Assembly (NCBI RefSeq): GCF_017810075.1
Contig: NZ_JADNYK010000012.1
Span: forward strand, 1-64,000
DNA: 64,000 nucleotides
From: Pseudozobellia sp. WGM2
GTDB lineage: Bacteria; Bacteroidota; Bacteroidia; Flavobacteriales; Flavobacteriaceae
Direction of reading: 5' to 3'
Shown: one piece after another, positions 1 to 9,151 of the stretch
Numbering within the stretch: position 1 is the stretch's first letter
Layout: every line of letters begins with the position of its first letter
Position numbers and translations under genes: made by a program
Notes under the pieces: generated by a model
Seen by the model: only the letters and a program-made list of their open reading frames with translations
Told to the model about the DNA's origin: nothing
Database searches by the model: none

Positions 1-219
1 ATAATTTCGCGCCAACGCCGATAAAGTCCTCCCGGCCCCGTCTCTCTATCTGTGTTCTATTCTTTTATTCCAAAATACTTATATGGTAGCTCGCCTTTTA
101 GGCTCGCTATCGTCTCTACAGTATGTCAATGAACTTTTCCTCTAATTCCCGAGGGCTTTGGCCCTCTCCGCCCCTTGTCGACCCGGCATCCAAATGCCGT
201 ATGTCTCTCAAAGCGGGTG
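1..219 (-). promoter_or_regulatory. Probable rRNA operon leader with boxA-like antitermination element
   Basis: No gene is visible here. On the minus strand, downstream of the promoter array, there is a boxA-like sequence GTTCATTGACATACTG at about 120-135. It resembles the E. coli boxA core and the element I recall preceding 16S genes in Bacteroidota. Two perfect hairpins lie upstream of it: CGGCAT/ATGCCG (184-199) and GAGGGC/GCCCTC with a 4-nt loop (151-166). A further GCCT..AGGC element at 93-107 is flanked by a repeated GCTCGC. This is consistent with a structured leader running left into 16S rRNA, which is outside the window. Confidence 0.6.
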
Positions 220-509
220 CAAATTTACAACTGTTTTTTTAACTCGCAACGTTTTTTCGATTTTTTTTCGAAAAAACATTTCCCAAAAACCAGTATGCAA
301 ATGAGCCTCTTTTCCCTAAAACAGCTTGCTGTTTTTCGGGCTGCAAATGTACAACTGTTTTTTTAACCCGCAACGTTTTTATCGAAAAAAATATTTCCGC
401 CGACGGCGCACAAAAAAAACAGTATTCCAATGAACTTTCAAAATCCGAAAAACAAATATAATACCTGTTTTTCGGGCTGCAAATGTACACCCCTTTTTCG
501 ATTGTACAA
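220..509 (-). promoter_or_regulatory. Tandem array of four Bacteroidota-type promoters, probably for an rRNA operon
   Basis: Reading the minus strand, four -7 boxes of the form TAnnTTTG are present: TATATTTG (453-460), TACATTTG (480-487), TACATTTG (344-351) and TAAATTTG (220-227). Each has TTG or TTTG upstream with a spacer of exactly 19 nt: TTTG 480-483, TTG 507-509, TTG 371-373 and TTG 247-249. The -7 of the outermost promoter (480-487) doubles as the -33 of the next. Two units share a near-identical stretch around the start. The four motifs and spacings are seen directly. That the spacing matches the known Bacteroidota sigma consensus is established knowledge. Assignment to an rRNA operon left of base 1 is inference from the stacked arrangement and the leader that follows. 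Confidence 0.75.
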
Positions 510-589
510 CCCTTTTGCAAAAGGTTTTTTAGACCCCCGAACAAATACCCTGATTTACAACACCTTAATCAAAGAAAAAAATTGAAGTT

Positions 590-2590
590 TTATGAAAAGA
601 AATTCCAAACCAATCCAAAACGGATAACAAAATCACGGTATGGATAACTCGGTGCTGAATAGAATTGATTCGTCTCACCGAAGGAAGAATTGAAATGTTC
701 GGCCTTTAAATAGATTCGCGTTTGCTGAATTTTAGCATTTATGAAGAAATCGAGCATAGGGTAGCCCCCTAACTTTTCATTATTCTGCAAATAAAACTCA
801 CCTAACAAAGGGTTATACCCATTCATATTATAAGAAGTGAAGTATTTTAAGGTCACGCCTGTCTGTAAGAACATGGCCTTTTTAAATACGTCGGAAGAGA
901 AGTATAAGGTATTTCTTGTAACCAGTTCAGGAACGTTCAGCACCTGATTGGCCTGAGATACGTTCTGATACATTACCGTATTGTTCAATGCGAATTTACC
1001 CAACTTGAGCTCTTTATTATATTTTAATTTCGTGTGATTTAGAACATTGCTCTCTTGCATGGGGCGTAAAATAGAGCTCTCACCATCTAATTCGGCCGTT
1101 GCTTCTGCATTGGTGCCGAAATAGGTATAGTTACCCACTGTAGTATAGTTTAAAGAAAGATTACCCCAGACCTCTGACTCGAAGCCTACGTTTAGGCCAT
1201 ATACCTGTTCTTTTTCAAATGTGCCCAGATTGAACCAATTGTAATCGACATAATCGCTTTGGTTCAATAAAAAATTGAAGTTTGGCATTTGTTCAGATAC
1301 GTGAGCCCCCGCAAAAAGTTTGTGTTTTTCTTTAAATACGAAAGAAGTCGATGCTTGAATAAAATTTCCTCCGAGTTCGCCTGAGATGTTATATTTTCCT
1401 TTTGCCCTGAAGTCAAAACCCTTAATTCTTTTTTCGTATTCTGCACCGACCGCCACTTCTTCACCATTTAATTTATTGGGAATGGTCGTACCATCTTCGG
1501 TAATTAAGATACTGTTGAAAAAATAGTTATAGTTATATAAAGATATATTGCCTTGAAGTCTTCCTAATGTAGCATTATAGAACTCTGCATTTACTTGATT
1601 GTACATAGTTTTCAGATTGGCCCTATCGGAAATGGCGGTTAAAATAGCATCACCAAAATAAGTGTCTGCGGCTGTTTGATTAAAACTATGATATTTAGTT
1701 TCATAGTTGAACTCATGACCGATCCCCAAAGAAGTCTTCTCTGCCCTACTAGAATCTTGATCCTTTTTGACCAATTTGTACAGGTGATCTAGATAATAAC
1801 GCTTACCCAAGATTCTGTTCATTGCATCATTGAATCGCACATCGATCTTGACCCTATTTGAGAATTCAGGGTCGTTACTTTCAAACTGCACCTCTTCACT
1901 TGTGAGTCCGCCATTGGCTTGAACGTCGATATCTTGAGCAGCAATATGGGCCCTTAGACTATATCGCCCGTTCGCCGTAATATAATTGGTGGTCGTTCTA
2001 AAGTTGCCCGATTCGGCTTGATTGAACTGATATTTGCCCAAAGACCGGAACCCCTTAAATGCTATTGAAAAGTTTAAGCGTCGAGAAGTATTAAAGGCCA
2101 ATGATGCATCTAACAACTGCCCTTGTTCAAATGTAGTTTTAAAGAACAAATCTGACATGGGTGTGGCCACATTATAGTATTTGATATCTTCCAGTTCTAT
2201 ATAATTGGTATGAAGTGCAGATGCACCAAGATGAGGGTATAGGCTAGAACTTCTTAAATCGACCCCCAACTCATTATATGGTTGACCAACGTTTGCAAAA
2301 GGCATCAATTCAAAATCATCTTTCCTCAGAAAATTGTATTTATATTCCTTTTGAATGGTCAACGTAGTATCTAAGTAGATTGTATCTCGTTGATATGAAA
2401 TTATCTTATAATCTTTTATTGTTATTTTTTTTGCAGTAGTATCGGTCGGAACTGGCCTTTGTCCAATTTCTCGATTAGGCCCTAGAGTTCTTGAAGTATC
2501 TATTTTGCGCCGAGGCGGAATGGAATCTTCTTGCGAATAAAGTTGTAGGCTGAAAAAATTCAGTGAAAGGATAAAAAGAAAATATTTCAT
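590..2590 (-). CDS. Putative outer membrane porin (Porin_10 family)
   Basis: A 666-residue protein with a Sec signal peptide (about residues 1-19, ending LYSQ) and a long series of alternating, aromatic-rich strands through to a C-terminal FF-x motif (WNFFS), as expected of an outer membrane beta-barrel. The motif DDFELMPFANVGQPYN near residue 91 is characteristic of the Bacteroidota 'putative porin' family (Porin_10), whose members are usually 600-700 residues. It is the first gene on the minus strand before the rRNA-type promoter array and is divergent from rnhB with a gap of about 140 bp. Substrate and transport role are unknown. Family assignment is from recognition of the motif, length and barrel pattern. 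Confidence 0.75.
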   Translation of the reverse strand: MKYFLFILSLNFFSLQLYSQEDSIPPRRKIDTSRTLGPNREIGQRPVPTDTTAKKITIKDYKIISYQRDTIYLDTTLTIQKEYKYNFLRKDDFELMPFANVGQPYNELGVDLRSSSLYPHLGASALHTNYIELEDIKYYNVATPMSDLFFKTTFEQGQLLDASLAFNTSRRLNFSIAFKGFRSLGKYQFNQAESGNFRTTTNYITANGRYSLRAHIAAQDIDVQANGGLTSEEVQFESNDPEFSNRVKIDVRFNDAMNRILGKRYYLDHLYKLVKKDQDSSRAEKTSLGIGHEFNYETKYHSFNQTAADTYFGDAILTAISDRANLKTMYNQVNAEFYNATLGRLQGNISLYNYNYFFNSILITEDGTTIPNKLNGEEVAVGAEYEKRIKGFDFRAKGKYNISGELGGNFIQASTSFVFKEKHKLFAGAHVSEQMPNFNFLLNQSDYVDYNWFNLGTFEKEQVYGLNVGFESEVWGNLSLNYTTVGNYTYFGTNAEATAELDGESSILRPMQESNVLNHTKLKYNKELKLGKFALNNTVMYQNVSQANQVLNVPELVTRNTLYFSSDVFKKAMFLQTGVTLKYFTSYNMNGYNPLLGEFYLQNNEKLGGYPMLDFFINAKIQQTRIYLKAEHFNSSFGETNQFYSAPSYPYRDFVIRFGLVWNFFS

Positions 2591-2728
2591 TCATGCAGAT
2601 TACGGCTGTAAAGTTAATTTTTTTAGTTCGTAATTAAATGTGAAAGTTTATTGCTCGTACCAACACACCTTTATTATTAAAACTTTTATATGTATGTTGG
2701 AAGCAGATTCACAAGAACAGTCAACAAA

Positions 2729-3328
2729 ATGCTAGAACCTTTTTACAAACTGAACTCATTCGAAGCCGGCACAGATGAGGCTGGTCGTGGGTGTCTTGCG
2801 GGGCCAGTTACAGCAGCTGCCCTTATATTACCCGAAGGTTTCAGTAACGACGTGCTTAATGACTCAAAGCAACTATCACATATCAAACGAAATCTCTTGA
2901 GACCTATAATCGAAAAAGACTGTAGTTGCTTTGCCGTGGCTCATATCTATCCTCAAGAAATTGATAAAATTAATATCCTTAACGCATCAATTCTAGCAAT
3001 GCACAAAGCCATCGAACAACTGACCGAAACACCTCAATTCATTATTGTGGATGGAAACCGATTTAAACCCTATAAAAATGTTCTTCATGAATGTATCATT
3101 AAAGGTGATGGAAAATATATGAGCATCGCAGGAGCTTCAGTATTAGCAAAAACGTATCGCGATGCTTATATGGAAAAGCTACACGACGAATACCCGATGT
3201 ATAATTGGAAAAAAAATAAAGGCTACCCCACTAAAGAACACCGTGAAGCAATACGCGAATTCGGTATAACAAAATACCATCGTAAAAGTTTTCGTCTTTT
3301 ACCCGAACAATTACAATTGAAACTTTAA
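2729..3328 (+). CDS. rnhB: Ribonuclease HII
   Basis: Cytoplasmic endonuclease that removes ribonucleotides and RNA from RNA-DNA hybrids. The N-terminal motif [13 protein letters not shown] places the first two acidic catalytic residues at D16/E17. A third Asp sits in IIVDGNRF, and the [11 protein letters not shown] block is the usual RNase HII region. From the ATG at 2729 the protein is 199 residues, the normal length for the family. An upstream in-frame ATG at 2690 would add 13 residues ([13 protein letters not shown]) with no counterpart in the family, so the later start is preferred. The gene is alone between the divergent porin and the OmpA-like gene. Confidence 0.93.
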   Translation: MLEPFYKLNSFEAGTDEAGRGCLAGPVTAAALILPEGFSNDVLNDSKQLSHIKRNLLRPIIEKDCSCFAVAHIYPQEIDKINILNASILAMHKAIEQLTETPQFIIVDGNRFKPYKNVLHECIIKGDGKYMSIAGASVLAKTYRDAYMEKLHDEYPMYNWKKNKGYPTKEHREAIREFGITKYHRKSFRLLPEQLQLKL

Positions 3329-3565
3329 AAACCGTTTTCTTACAAAGTAAAGTTGTTGACCAACAACCAATCACACAACTATTTATACCATTCATACAAT
3401 TTTAAGAGCCCAATAACACGACATTAATTGGGCCATGTTACTTAAGAATTAGTTTTGATGTTAACCTTCAAAGGTTATTGACATTAAATAGTGAGGATAA
3501 AGTAGGGAATATAAGAATCGTCGGGTTCGCTCTCTAAAAAACCAAAACACTAAACTGATGTAACA

Positions 3566-4918
3566 ATGAAATTTAATTTAAGCTTCTTTAAATCAGCACT
3601 GACATTGGCCGCCATTTTTTTACTGGCGTCAAATGCGAATGCACAATTTCTTAAAAAACTGGGTAAAGCCGCCGAAAGAGCCGCCGAAAGAACTGTTGAA
3701 CGTCGCGTTGAACAAGAAACCGCTGAAAAAACCGACCAAGCGTTAGACAGTATTTTCGAACCTGGAGCAAAGGGCAGTAACAAAAGACAAAACCCAGTAC
3801 CAAATACCAGTCCATCGCCAGACAGTCAAGACCACCAAACCGATCAAGATTCAAAATCCAAACAAACTAATGGTTCACCTCCATCTAGTTCCAACGACCC
3901 TGAATCACTTAGCGTATATAGCAAGTTCGATTTTGTACCCGGAGATGCACCCCTATTTGTCGATGATTTTTCACATGAATTTGTTGGCGATTTTCCATCG
4001 AGATGGAATACCAACGCCGGTGGTGACTTGGTAAACATCGAGGGACATGAAAATAAATGGCTTAAATTATTACCCGGCAGCAGATCTTTCTATATACCAG
4101 ACATTACAAATCTACCTGATGAATTCACTTTAGAGTTTGACGTAGTAGGATCTGGCATAGACAAAAAAACTTCATCTCATTCGTATCTGGGCATTACAGT
4201 GGTCGATAACAACACCTTCGAGAAAGGGCAAAATTGGGGCAAGGTAGAGTACTCGTTCTGTCAATTTATTGAAAGGGGCTTCGTGATTGAAAATAATATT
4301 TCCGGAAAAAGAGGTTTCTATAATGAAACCCAGGCCGATGTACGTAGTACAGTAAAACAGAAGCACCGCGTTTCAATAGCCGTAAACGGGCAAAGATTTA
4401 GGTTATGGCTTAACGAAAGCAAATATGTTGATGTTCCGCGTTTGTTGCCACAAGGTATAAAGATGCAAGGTATTAAATTTATGCTTAGAGGTATAGACAC
4501 CGACAAAGAGTCTATTTATATAAGCAACATTAAAATTGCCAAAGGCGGTGTTGACTTACGCAGAAAACTATTGGCCGATGGAAAAATCTCAACCAATGGC
4601 ATTCTTTTCGATAGTGGATCGGCCAATATTCAGCCTCAGTCAATGGGTATTATTCGGCAGATATATCAAGTTTTACAACAAGACGACTCTATAAACCTCA
4701 AAATTGTTGGTCATACGGATGGTGATGGAGACGACGGCGCTAATATGGCTCTTTCTGAAAAAAGAGCAGAAGCGGTAAAAGATGCCTTAGTCAATATATA
4801 TAATGTTTCTTCAAAAAAATTGAGCGTAGCCGGCAAGGGAGAATCAGAACCTGTAGGAGACAATAACACGCCAGATGGCAAAGCCCTAAATCGACGTGTA
4901 GAATTCATCAAACAATAA
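3566..4918 (+). CDS. OmpA-family peptidoglycan-binding envelope protein
   Basis: A 450-residue exported protein. Signal peptide at residues 1-27 (ends SNANAQ). A charged, Arg/Glu-rich helical stretch follows (30-60), then a Ser/Pro/Asn/Gln-rich linker (about 70-108), a concanavalin-like beta-rich region (about 115-325) and a C-terminal OmpA-like domain (about 335-450). That domain shows ILFDSGSANIQPQS, IVGHTDGDGDDGANMALSEKRAEAV and NRRVEFIKQ, the features that bind diaminopimelate in peptidoglycan. It starts a four-gene plus-strand series ending with the TPR-CHAT gene. A role in anchoring or sensing the cell wall is inference. Confidence 0.8.
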   Translation: MKFNLSFFKSALTLAAIFLLASNANAQFLKKLGKAAERAAERTVERRVEQETAEKTDQALDSIFEPGAKGSNKRQNPVPNTSPSPDSQDHQTDQDSKSKQTNGSPPSSSNDPESLSVYSKFDFVPGDAPLFVDDFSHEFVGDFPSRWNTNAGGDLVNIEGHENKWLKLLPGSRSFYIPDITNLPDEFTLEFDVVGSGIDKKTSSHSYLGITVVDNNTFEKGQNWGKVEYSFCQFIERGFVIENNISGKRGFYNETQADVRSTVKQKHRVSIAVNGQRFRLWLNESKYVDVPRLLPQGIKMQGIKFMLRGIDTDKESIYISNIKIAKGGVDLRRKLLADGKISTNGILFDSGSANIQPQSMGIIRQIYQVLQQDDSINLKIVGHTDGDGDDGANMALSEKRAEAVKDALVNIYNVSSKKLSVAGKGESEPVGDNNTPDGKALNRRVEFIKQ

Positions 4919-4958
4919 TTTAAATTAAAAAATAGAATCTTTAATTATTTAACCTATC

Positions 4959-5651
4959 ATGAAAAAGACATTTTTATTAATCGCATTATTCACATTTACC
5001 TTAACCGTTTCCAAAGCTCAAGATAGTTGTAGCAAGTATTACCCATTGGAGGAGGGAGTATCTTTTCAATACACTATGTACGATAAAAAAGGGAAAACCG
5101 ATGGTAAGATGGATTATAAAATTATAGGGGTAGCGAATTCCGGCGAAGGTACCGAAGCCACAATGCATATGAGTTTTACAGATAAGAAGGGTAAGGAGGT
5201 ATTTGAGTCAGATTATAACTTCACCTGCATCGGTAACGGCATTAAAATAGATTACAATTCTATAATGCCCCAAAAAATGCTCGACCAATTCGGTGATATG
5301 GAATATGAAATAACCGGCACCGATATCGAAATACCCAATGATTTGAGCACAGGTCAAAATCTTGATGATGCGAATGTAAATATGGCCATCAATATGGCTG
5401 GTATGAATATGAAAATTGAGGTGAACATGATCAATCGAAAGGTAGAAAAAGAAGAAACCGTCACTACCCCCGCTGGCGATTTCACCTGTTATGTTATCTA
5501 TTCAGATACCGAATCTAAAACTATGGGTACCACACATACTTTCCCGAGTCGCCAGTGGTTGGCCGAAGGTGTGGGCATGGTCAAGCAAGAGACTTATAAA
5601 GGCAATGGTGATTTAATGAGTAGTATGCAGCTTACTAAATATTCTAAATAA
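4959..5651 (+). CDS. Secreted TapB/DUF3108-like protein
   Basis: A 230-residue protein with a Sec signal peptide (1-20, ends SKAQ) and no further membrane segment. The pattern YYPLEEGVSFQYTMYDKKGK near the mature N-terminus, and VTTPAGDFTCYVIYSDTESKTMG followed by RQWLAEGVGMVKQET, match the beta-rich DUF3108/TapB-like proteins common in Bacteroidota, which are periplasmic and of unknown function. It lies 40 bp after the OmpA-like gene and 35 bp before a lipoprotein gene, so the three are likely co-transcribed and end at the terminator at 6331-6367. Confidence 0.65.
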   Translation: MKKTFLLIALFTFTLTVSKAQDSCSKYYPLEEGVSFQYTMYDKKGKTDGKMDYKIIGVANSGEGTEATMHMSFTDKKGKEVFESDYNFTCIGNGIKIDYNSIMPQKMLDQFGDMEYEITGTDIEIPNDLSTGQNLDDANVNMAINMAGMNMKIEVNMINRKVEKEETVTTPAGDFTCYVIYSDTESKTMGTTHTFPSRQWLAEGVGMVKQETYKGNGDLMSSMQLTKYSK

Positions 5652-5686
5652 ATAAATTAATAACCAACACTTAATATTTAAAGATC

Positions 5687-6307
5687 ATGAAAACAAAAAT
5701 CACCTTATTACTAATAGTAACCATTGCAATGACATCTTGTTCAAAACTATGGTATTGGAACAATGATAATACTGTTGAAGAAATCGAACTAACCGAATCT
5801 AATTATATGTTTGAAGGCGATCTCTACAAATATGCACTCGAAATCAGAATTGACTCATTACAAAACCGTGTCAAATATCTAAAAGAAATTATAGGTAATA
5901 ACCAAGGAACACCTGAAATTGAAAAGGAATTTGAAGAAACAGTATCAAGTTTAGAAGACGCAAGCGAAACTGCTGAAGGCGTTGTTGTATTCGATGATTT
6001 GACCGGAAAACTAGGAAGAAGAAACCCAATTGGGCCAAGACCACCGAAACCAAGCGTTATTCCTGTTGGTCTAGAATACATATTATCATACAACTTAAAT
6101 GAAGTAGACCTTGTAATAAATGATGAGAATGGGGCCGAACTAGGTAAAACAGAGGGTAATCTTTATGAAATATCAGGCTCGAAAGGCATGCTGATGTACA
6201 AAAAGGTAAATATTACAAATTCGATATCAGATGGAGCCGTAATCAACATACAGCGTTTAAATAACCTGAAACAAGCGGACAGCTATTCTATACAAGTAGA
6301 GAAATAA
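5687..6307 (+). CDS. Small predicted lipoprotein, unknown function
   Basis: A 206-residue protein with a lipoprotein signal (lipobox MTSC, Cys18). The region after it is acidic, with a probable helical segment (about residues 45-100), then a Pro/Arg/Gly-rich bridge (GRRNPIGPRPPKPSV) and a beta-rich C-terminus. I do not recognise the family. It is the last gene before a strong terminator and belongs to the OmpA-like/TapB-like unit by spacing and direction. Confidence 0.7.
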   Translation: MKTKITLLLIVTIAMTSCSKLWYWNNDNTVEEIELTESNYMFEGDLYKYALEIRIDSLQNRVKYLKEIIGNNQGTPEIEKEFEETVSSLEDASETAEGVVVFDDLTGKLGRRNPIGPRPPKPSVIPVGLEYILSYNLNEVDLVINDENGAELGKTEGNLYEISGSKGMLMYKKVNITNSISDGAVINIQRLNNLKQADSYSIQVEK

Positions 6308-6330
6308 GCTCAGCATATTTTAGTAAATTG

Positions 6331-6367
6331 GCCTTTGAGAATCAATCCATTCTCAAAGGCTTTATTT
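6331..6367 (+). terminator. Rho-independent terminator before the TPR-CHAT gene
   Basis: A perfect 12-bp stem (GCCTTTGAGAAT, 6331-6342; complement 6349-6360) with a 6-nt loop, followed by TTTATTT. It ends the OmpA-like/TapB-like/lipoprotein unit. It overlaps the longest open frame of the next gene, which argues that the next gene begins after the hairpin at the ATG at 6368. Confidence 0.8.
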
Positions 6368-9151
6368 ATGGTAAGAACTTTTGTTTCATTAAGTTTTCTT
6401 CTTCTACCCCTATTGATTTTTGGTCAGAAAGATAGTTATGAAAAGCGAATGGATTATTTATTCGACAAAGGATATGAGCACTTGTATTCGAACAAAGATT
6501 CTGCCCTTTTTTACTTCGAAAAAATTGATGACCTCGCCGTTTTAGAACAAGATTGGTCATCTGTTGCCGATGCCCTAAACGGGAAAAACGTTATGGCAGA
6601 ATACCAAAATGACTTTCAAGCACTTCACAAAAACCTTCTAGTTCTAGACTCTTTATTTGAGGCTCAAAAAAGTTATTTTCAAAGTTTGCCCGAAAATATA
6701 CTCTACCAAAACGATTTATTATATCACAAAGGACAATATTTTTTCTTAATCAATGATTTTAATAGGGCCCGAAACGAATTTGATAAGACCCTGAATTTAA
6801 ACAATGATTCTGATGACCCTGAATATACTACTGAAAAGTTGCAGTATACTTCTACGGCCTATAGTTATTTGGCTAAAATGTACGCCGATGAAGGAAAGCT
6901 CAACCTTGCAAACAATTATTACGAGCGTAACATCCGGTTTTTAAAACATAACCTTCCAGATGAGAAAAGATTTCTTTATGACAATTATGATCTAATTGCC
7001 GAAGTACTAAAAAAGAAAAAACAGTATAAAGAAGCTAACTCGTACTTGCTTAAAAATCTGAACTACATTCTGAGACATGCCGAAGAAAGTGGTATTCCCA
7101 AAATTTTAAATATTGTTCAGAACCACAACAACCTAGCCCAAATTGATAGTGCGGTGTTTTATTTGAACATCACCAAAAACCTTTTGAACCAAACCTCCCC
7201 GAGTCTATCAAGTTATTATCAGGTAAGCGCAGAAACCCAACAACATAAGGGGGAATATCTGAAAGCCCTACGAGATTATGAAAAGGCCCTTTTACATGCC
7301 AAAGAGAAATGGGAAGACCATAAACATTGGGAAATTGCGCACATTTTAAACAAAACGGGGCTGTTGCATGACCATTTTGGGCAACATAAAAAGGCCGTTG
7401 CATCTTACGACTCGGCACTTGAGCAAATATTGGGCACCCCTTCGGAGGTCAATCAACATAAGGTGGTACAAATCTTAAATAACAAATCGTCATCACTGAA
7501 CAAAATTGGCGACCAAAGCATAGCAGCCTTAAAAAGTGTTGAAATGGGCATAGCTATGTTAGACAGCCTAAAACCAACTTTTAAAAGTCATTCGGACAAG
7601 TTATTGCTGATCGAAGAAGCGTTTCCGTTGTTCGAATCTGGCCTAAAAGCCGCTTTTATCTTATTTAACGAAACCAAAGACGAAGGATACCTTGAAAAAG
7701 CTTTTCAATATTCCGAGAAAAGTAAATCAGTACTATTAATGGAGGCCCTTTTGGCATCGAAAGCCACCGAGTTTGCCAAAATACCACCTGAACTGCTCGA
7801 TAAAGAAAAACAATTGAAGGCAGAGATTACCCAAGTAGAAAAGCAATTAAATATAGACCTAGAAAACCCAGCCCTTCAGAATCGCATATTCTCACTAAAA
7901 AAAGGTCATAGAGACCTCATTTCAAAAATTGAAAACGACCATCCCCAATATTACGACCTTAAATACAATTCGGAGGTAATCAACCTATCGGAAGCACAGC
8001 AGTTACTATCAAATGAGGAAGCACTAATCAATTATTTTTATGGAGACGAGGCCATCTATGCCATATTAATCACTAATGACACAAATTCGTTTGTTCGTAT
8101 ACCGCAGACGGAAAACCTGGTTGACGACATTCTCGAATTTAGAAATTTAATATCCGATTCAAAGTCTGACCTAAATGAAGTTACGCAATTTGCAAAATCG
8201 CTACACCGGCAACTTATAAAACCAATTCTATCCTCCGATAGAGTATTGAAAAAACTGATTATTATACCAGATGGACCTCTCAACTATATACCCTTTGGGG
8301 TGCTGATCGATGAATCTTCGGACTCTTACTTGATACAAAATGCCTCTATTAGTTACGTTAACTCGGCCACTCTATTGAATCAAATCAATGACGACCTTAT
8401 AGAAAACTCAAAACTTTTGGCCTTTGCCCCTACTTTTGAAGGCAATTCTAAAATAGAGGTAGAACGCTCAGGATTATTTCCCCTTCCACATAATAAAGCA
8501 GAGGTAAACAATATTATTCAATCCTTTGAGGGAAAAACCTATGTAGATCAACAGGCCACCCTTCGACATTTTAAAGAAGAGTTAAACGACTACGGTCTAT
8601 TACATCTTGCAACGCACGCCGTTTTTGATGATGCTTTTCCAGAATATTCCTATTTGGCTTTCACCCAGTCTGGAGATAAAATGAACAACAACCTTCTTTT
8701 TACGGCCGATTTATATAACCTGAATACCAAAGCAAACTTAATTACATTGAGCGCATGTGAAACCACTATAGGGCCACTGCAAAAAGGCGAGGGGTTTCTA
8801 GGTTTGTCACGCGCCTTTTTCTATGGCGGAGCACAAAGCATTAGTAGCACGCTATGGAAAATAAACGATGCAGCATCATCAGAAATTATGGGTCAATTCT
8901 ATAAAGAATTGTCTCTGGCTAACAGTAAAGACGAAGCCCTCAGAAAAGCCAAACTACATTTTTTAGAAAACAATGAGGACAATGCGCGGGTACACCCCTA
9001 TTATTGGGCAGGATATATTATCAGTGGTAATACGGCCCCTCTTAAACCATCTATTATTAATACATGGATGCCGTATGCTTGCCTCGGCATTCTATTGCTA
9101 TTATTTTTTGGATATCTATATTTCAAACGCCATAGAGCAGCCTCAGTTTAA
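6368..9151 (+). CDS. Secreted, membrane-anchored TPR-CHAT caspase-like protein
   Basis: A 927-residue protein: Sec signal peptide (about 1-20, LLPLLIFGQ), many helical TPR-like repeats (about 30-500), a CHAT (caspase HetF-associated with TPRs) peptidase domain (about 590-895), a C-terminal transmembrane helix (about 899-919) and a short basic tail (KRHRAASV). The His-Cys dyad is intact: HLATHA (His750) and LSACET (Cys797), followed by the family block KGEGFLGLSRAFFYGGAQ. With a signal peptide and a C-terminal anchor, the peptidase would face the periplasm. The ATG at 6368 is chosen because the longer frame uses a TTG inside the upstream terminator. The 3' end overlaps the convergent anti-sigma-like gene by 9 bp. 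Proteolytic activity and targets are inferred, not shown. Confidence 0.85.
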   Translation: MVRTFVSLSFLLLPLLIFGQKDSYEKRMDYLFDKGYEHLYSNKDSALFYFEKIDDLAVLEQDWSSVADALNGKNVMAEYQNDFQALHKNLLVLDSLFEAQKSYFQSLPENILYQNDLLYHKGQYFFLINDFNRARNEFDKTLNLNNDSDDPEYTTEKLQYTSTAYSYLAKMYADEGKLNLANNYYERNIRFLKHNLPDEKRFLYDNYDLIAEVLKKKKQYKEANSYLLKNLNYILRHAEESGIPKILNIVQNHNNLAQIDSAVFYLNITKNLLNQTSPSLSSYYQVSAETQQHKGEYLKALRDYEKALLHAKEKWEDHKHWEIAHILNKTGLLHDHFGQHKKAVASYDSALEQILGTPSEVNQHKVVQILNNKSSSLNKIGDQSIAALKSVEMGIAMLDSLKPTFKSHSDKLLLIEEAFPLFESGLKAAFILFNETKDEGYLEKAFQYSEKSKSVLLMEALLASKATEFAKIPPELLDKEKQLKAEITQVEKQLNIDLENPALQNRIFSLKKGHRDLISKIENDHPQYYDLKYNSEVINLSEAQQLLSNEEALINYFYGDEAIYAILITNDTNSFVRIPQTENLVDDILEFRNLISDSKSDLNEVTQFAKSLHRQLIKPILSSDRVLKKLIIIPDGPLNYIPFGVLIDESSDSYLIQNASISYVNSATLLNQINDDLIENSKLLAFAPTFEGNSKIEVERSGLFPLPHNKAEVNNIIQSFEGKTYVDQQATLRHFKEELNDYGLLHLATHAVFDDAFPEYSYLAFTQSGDKMNNNLLFTADLYNLNTKANLITLSACETTIGPLQKGEGFLGLSRAFFYGGAQSISSTLWKINDAASSEIMGQFYKELSLANSKDEALRKAKLHFLENNEDNARVHPYYWAGYIISGNTAPLKPSIINTWMPYACLGILLLLFFGYLYFKRHRAASV

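Noticed and set aside
6335-6367. TTG start for the TPR-CHAT gene adding 11 residues
   Set aside because: The TTG lies inside a 12-bp terminator stem and the signal peptide begins cleanly at the ATG at 6368.
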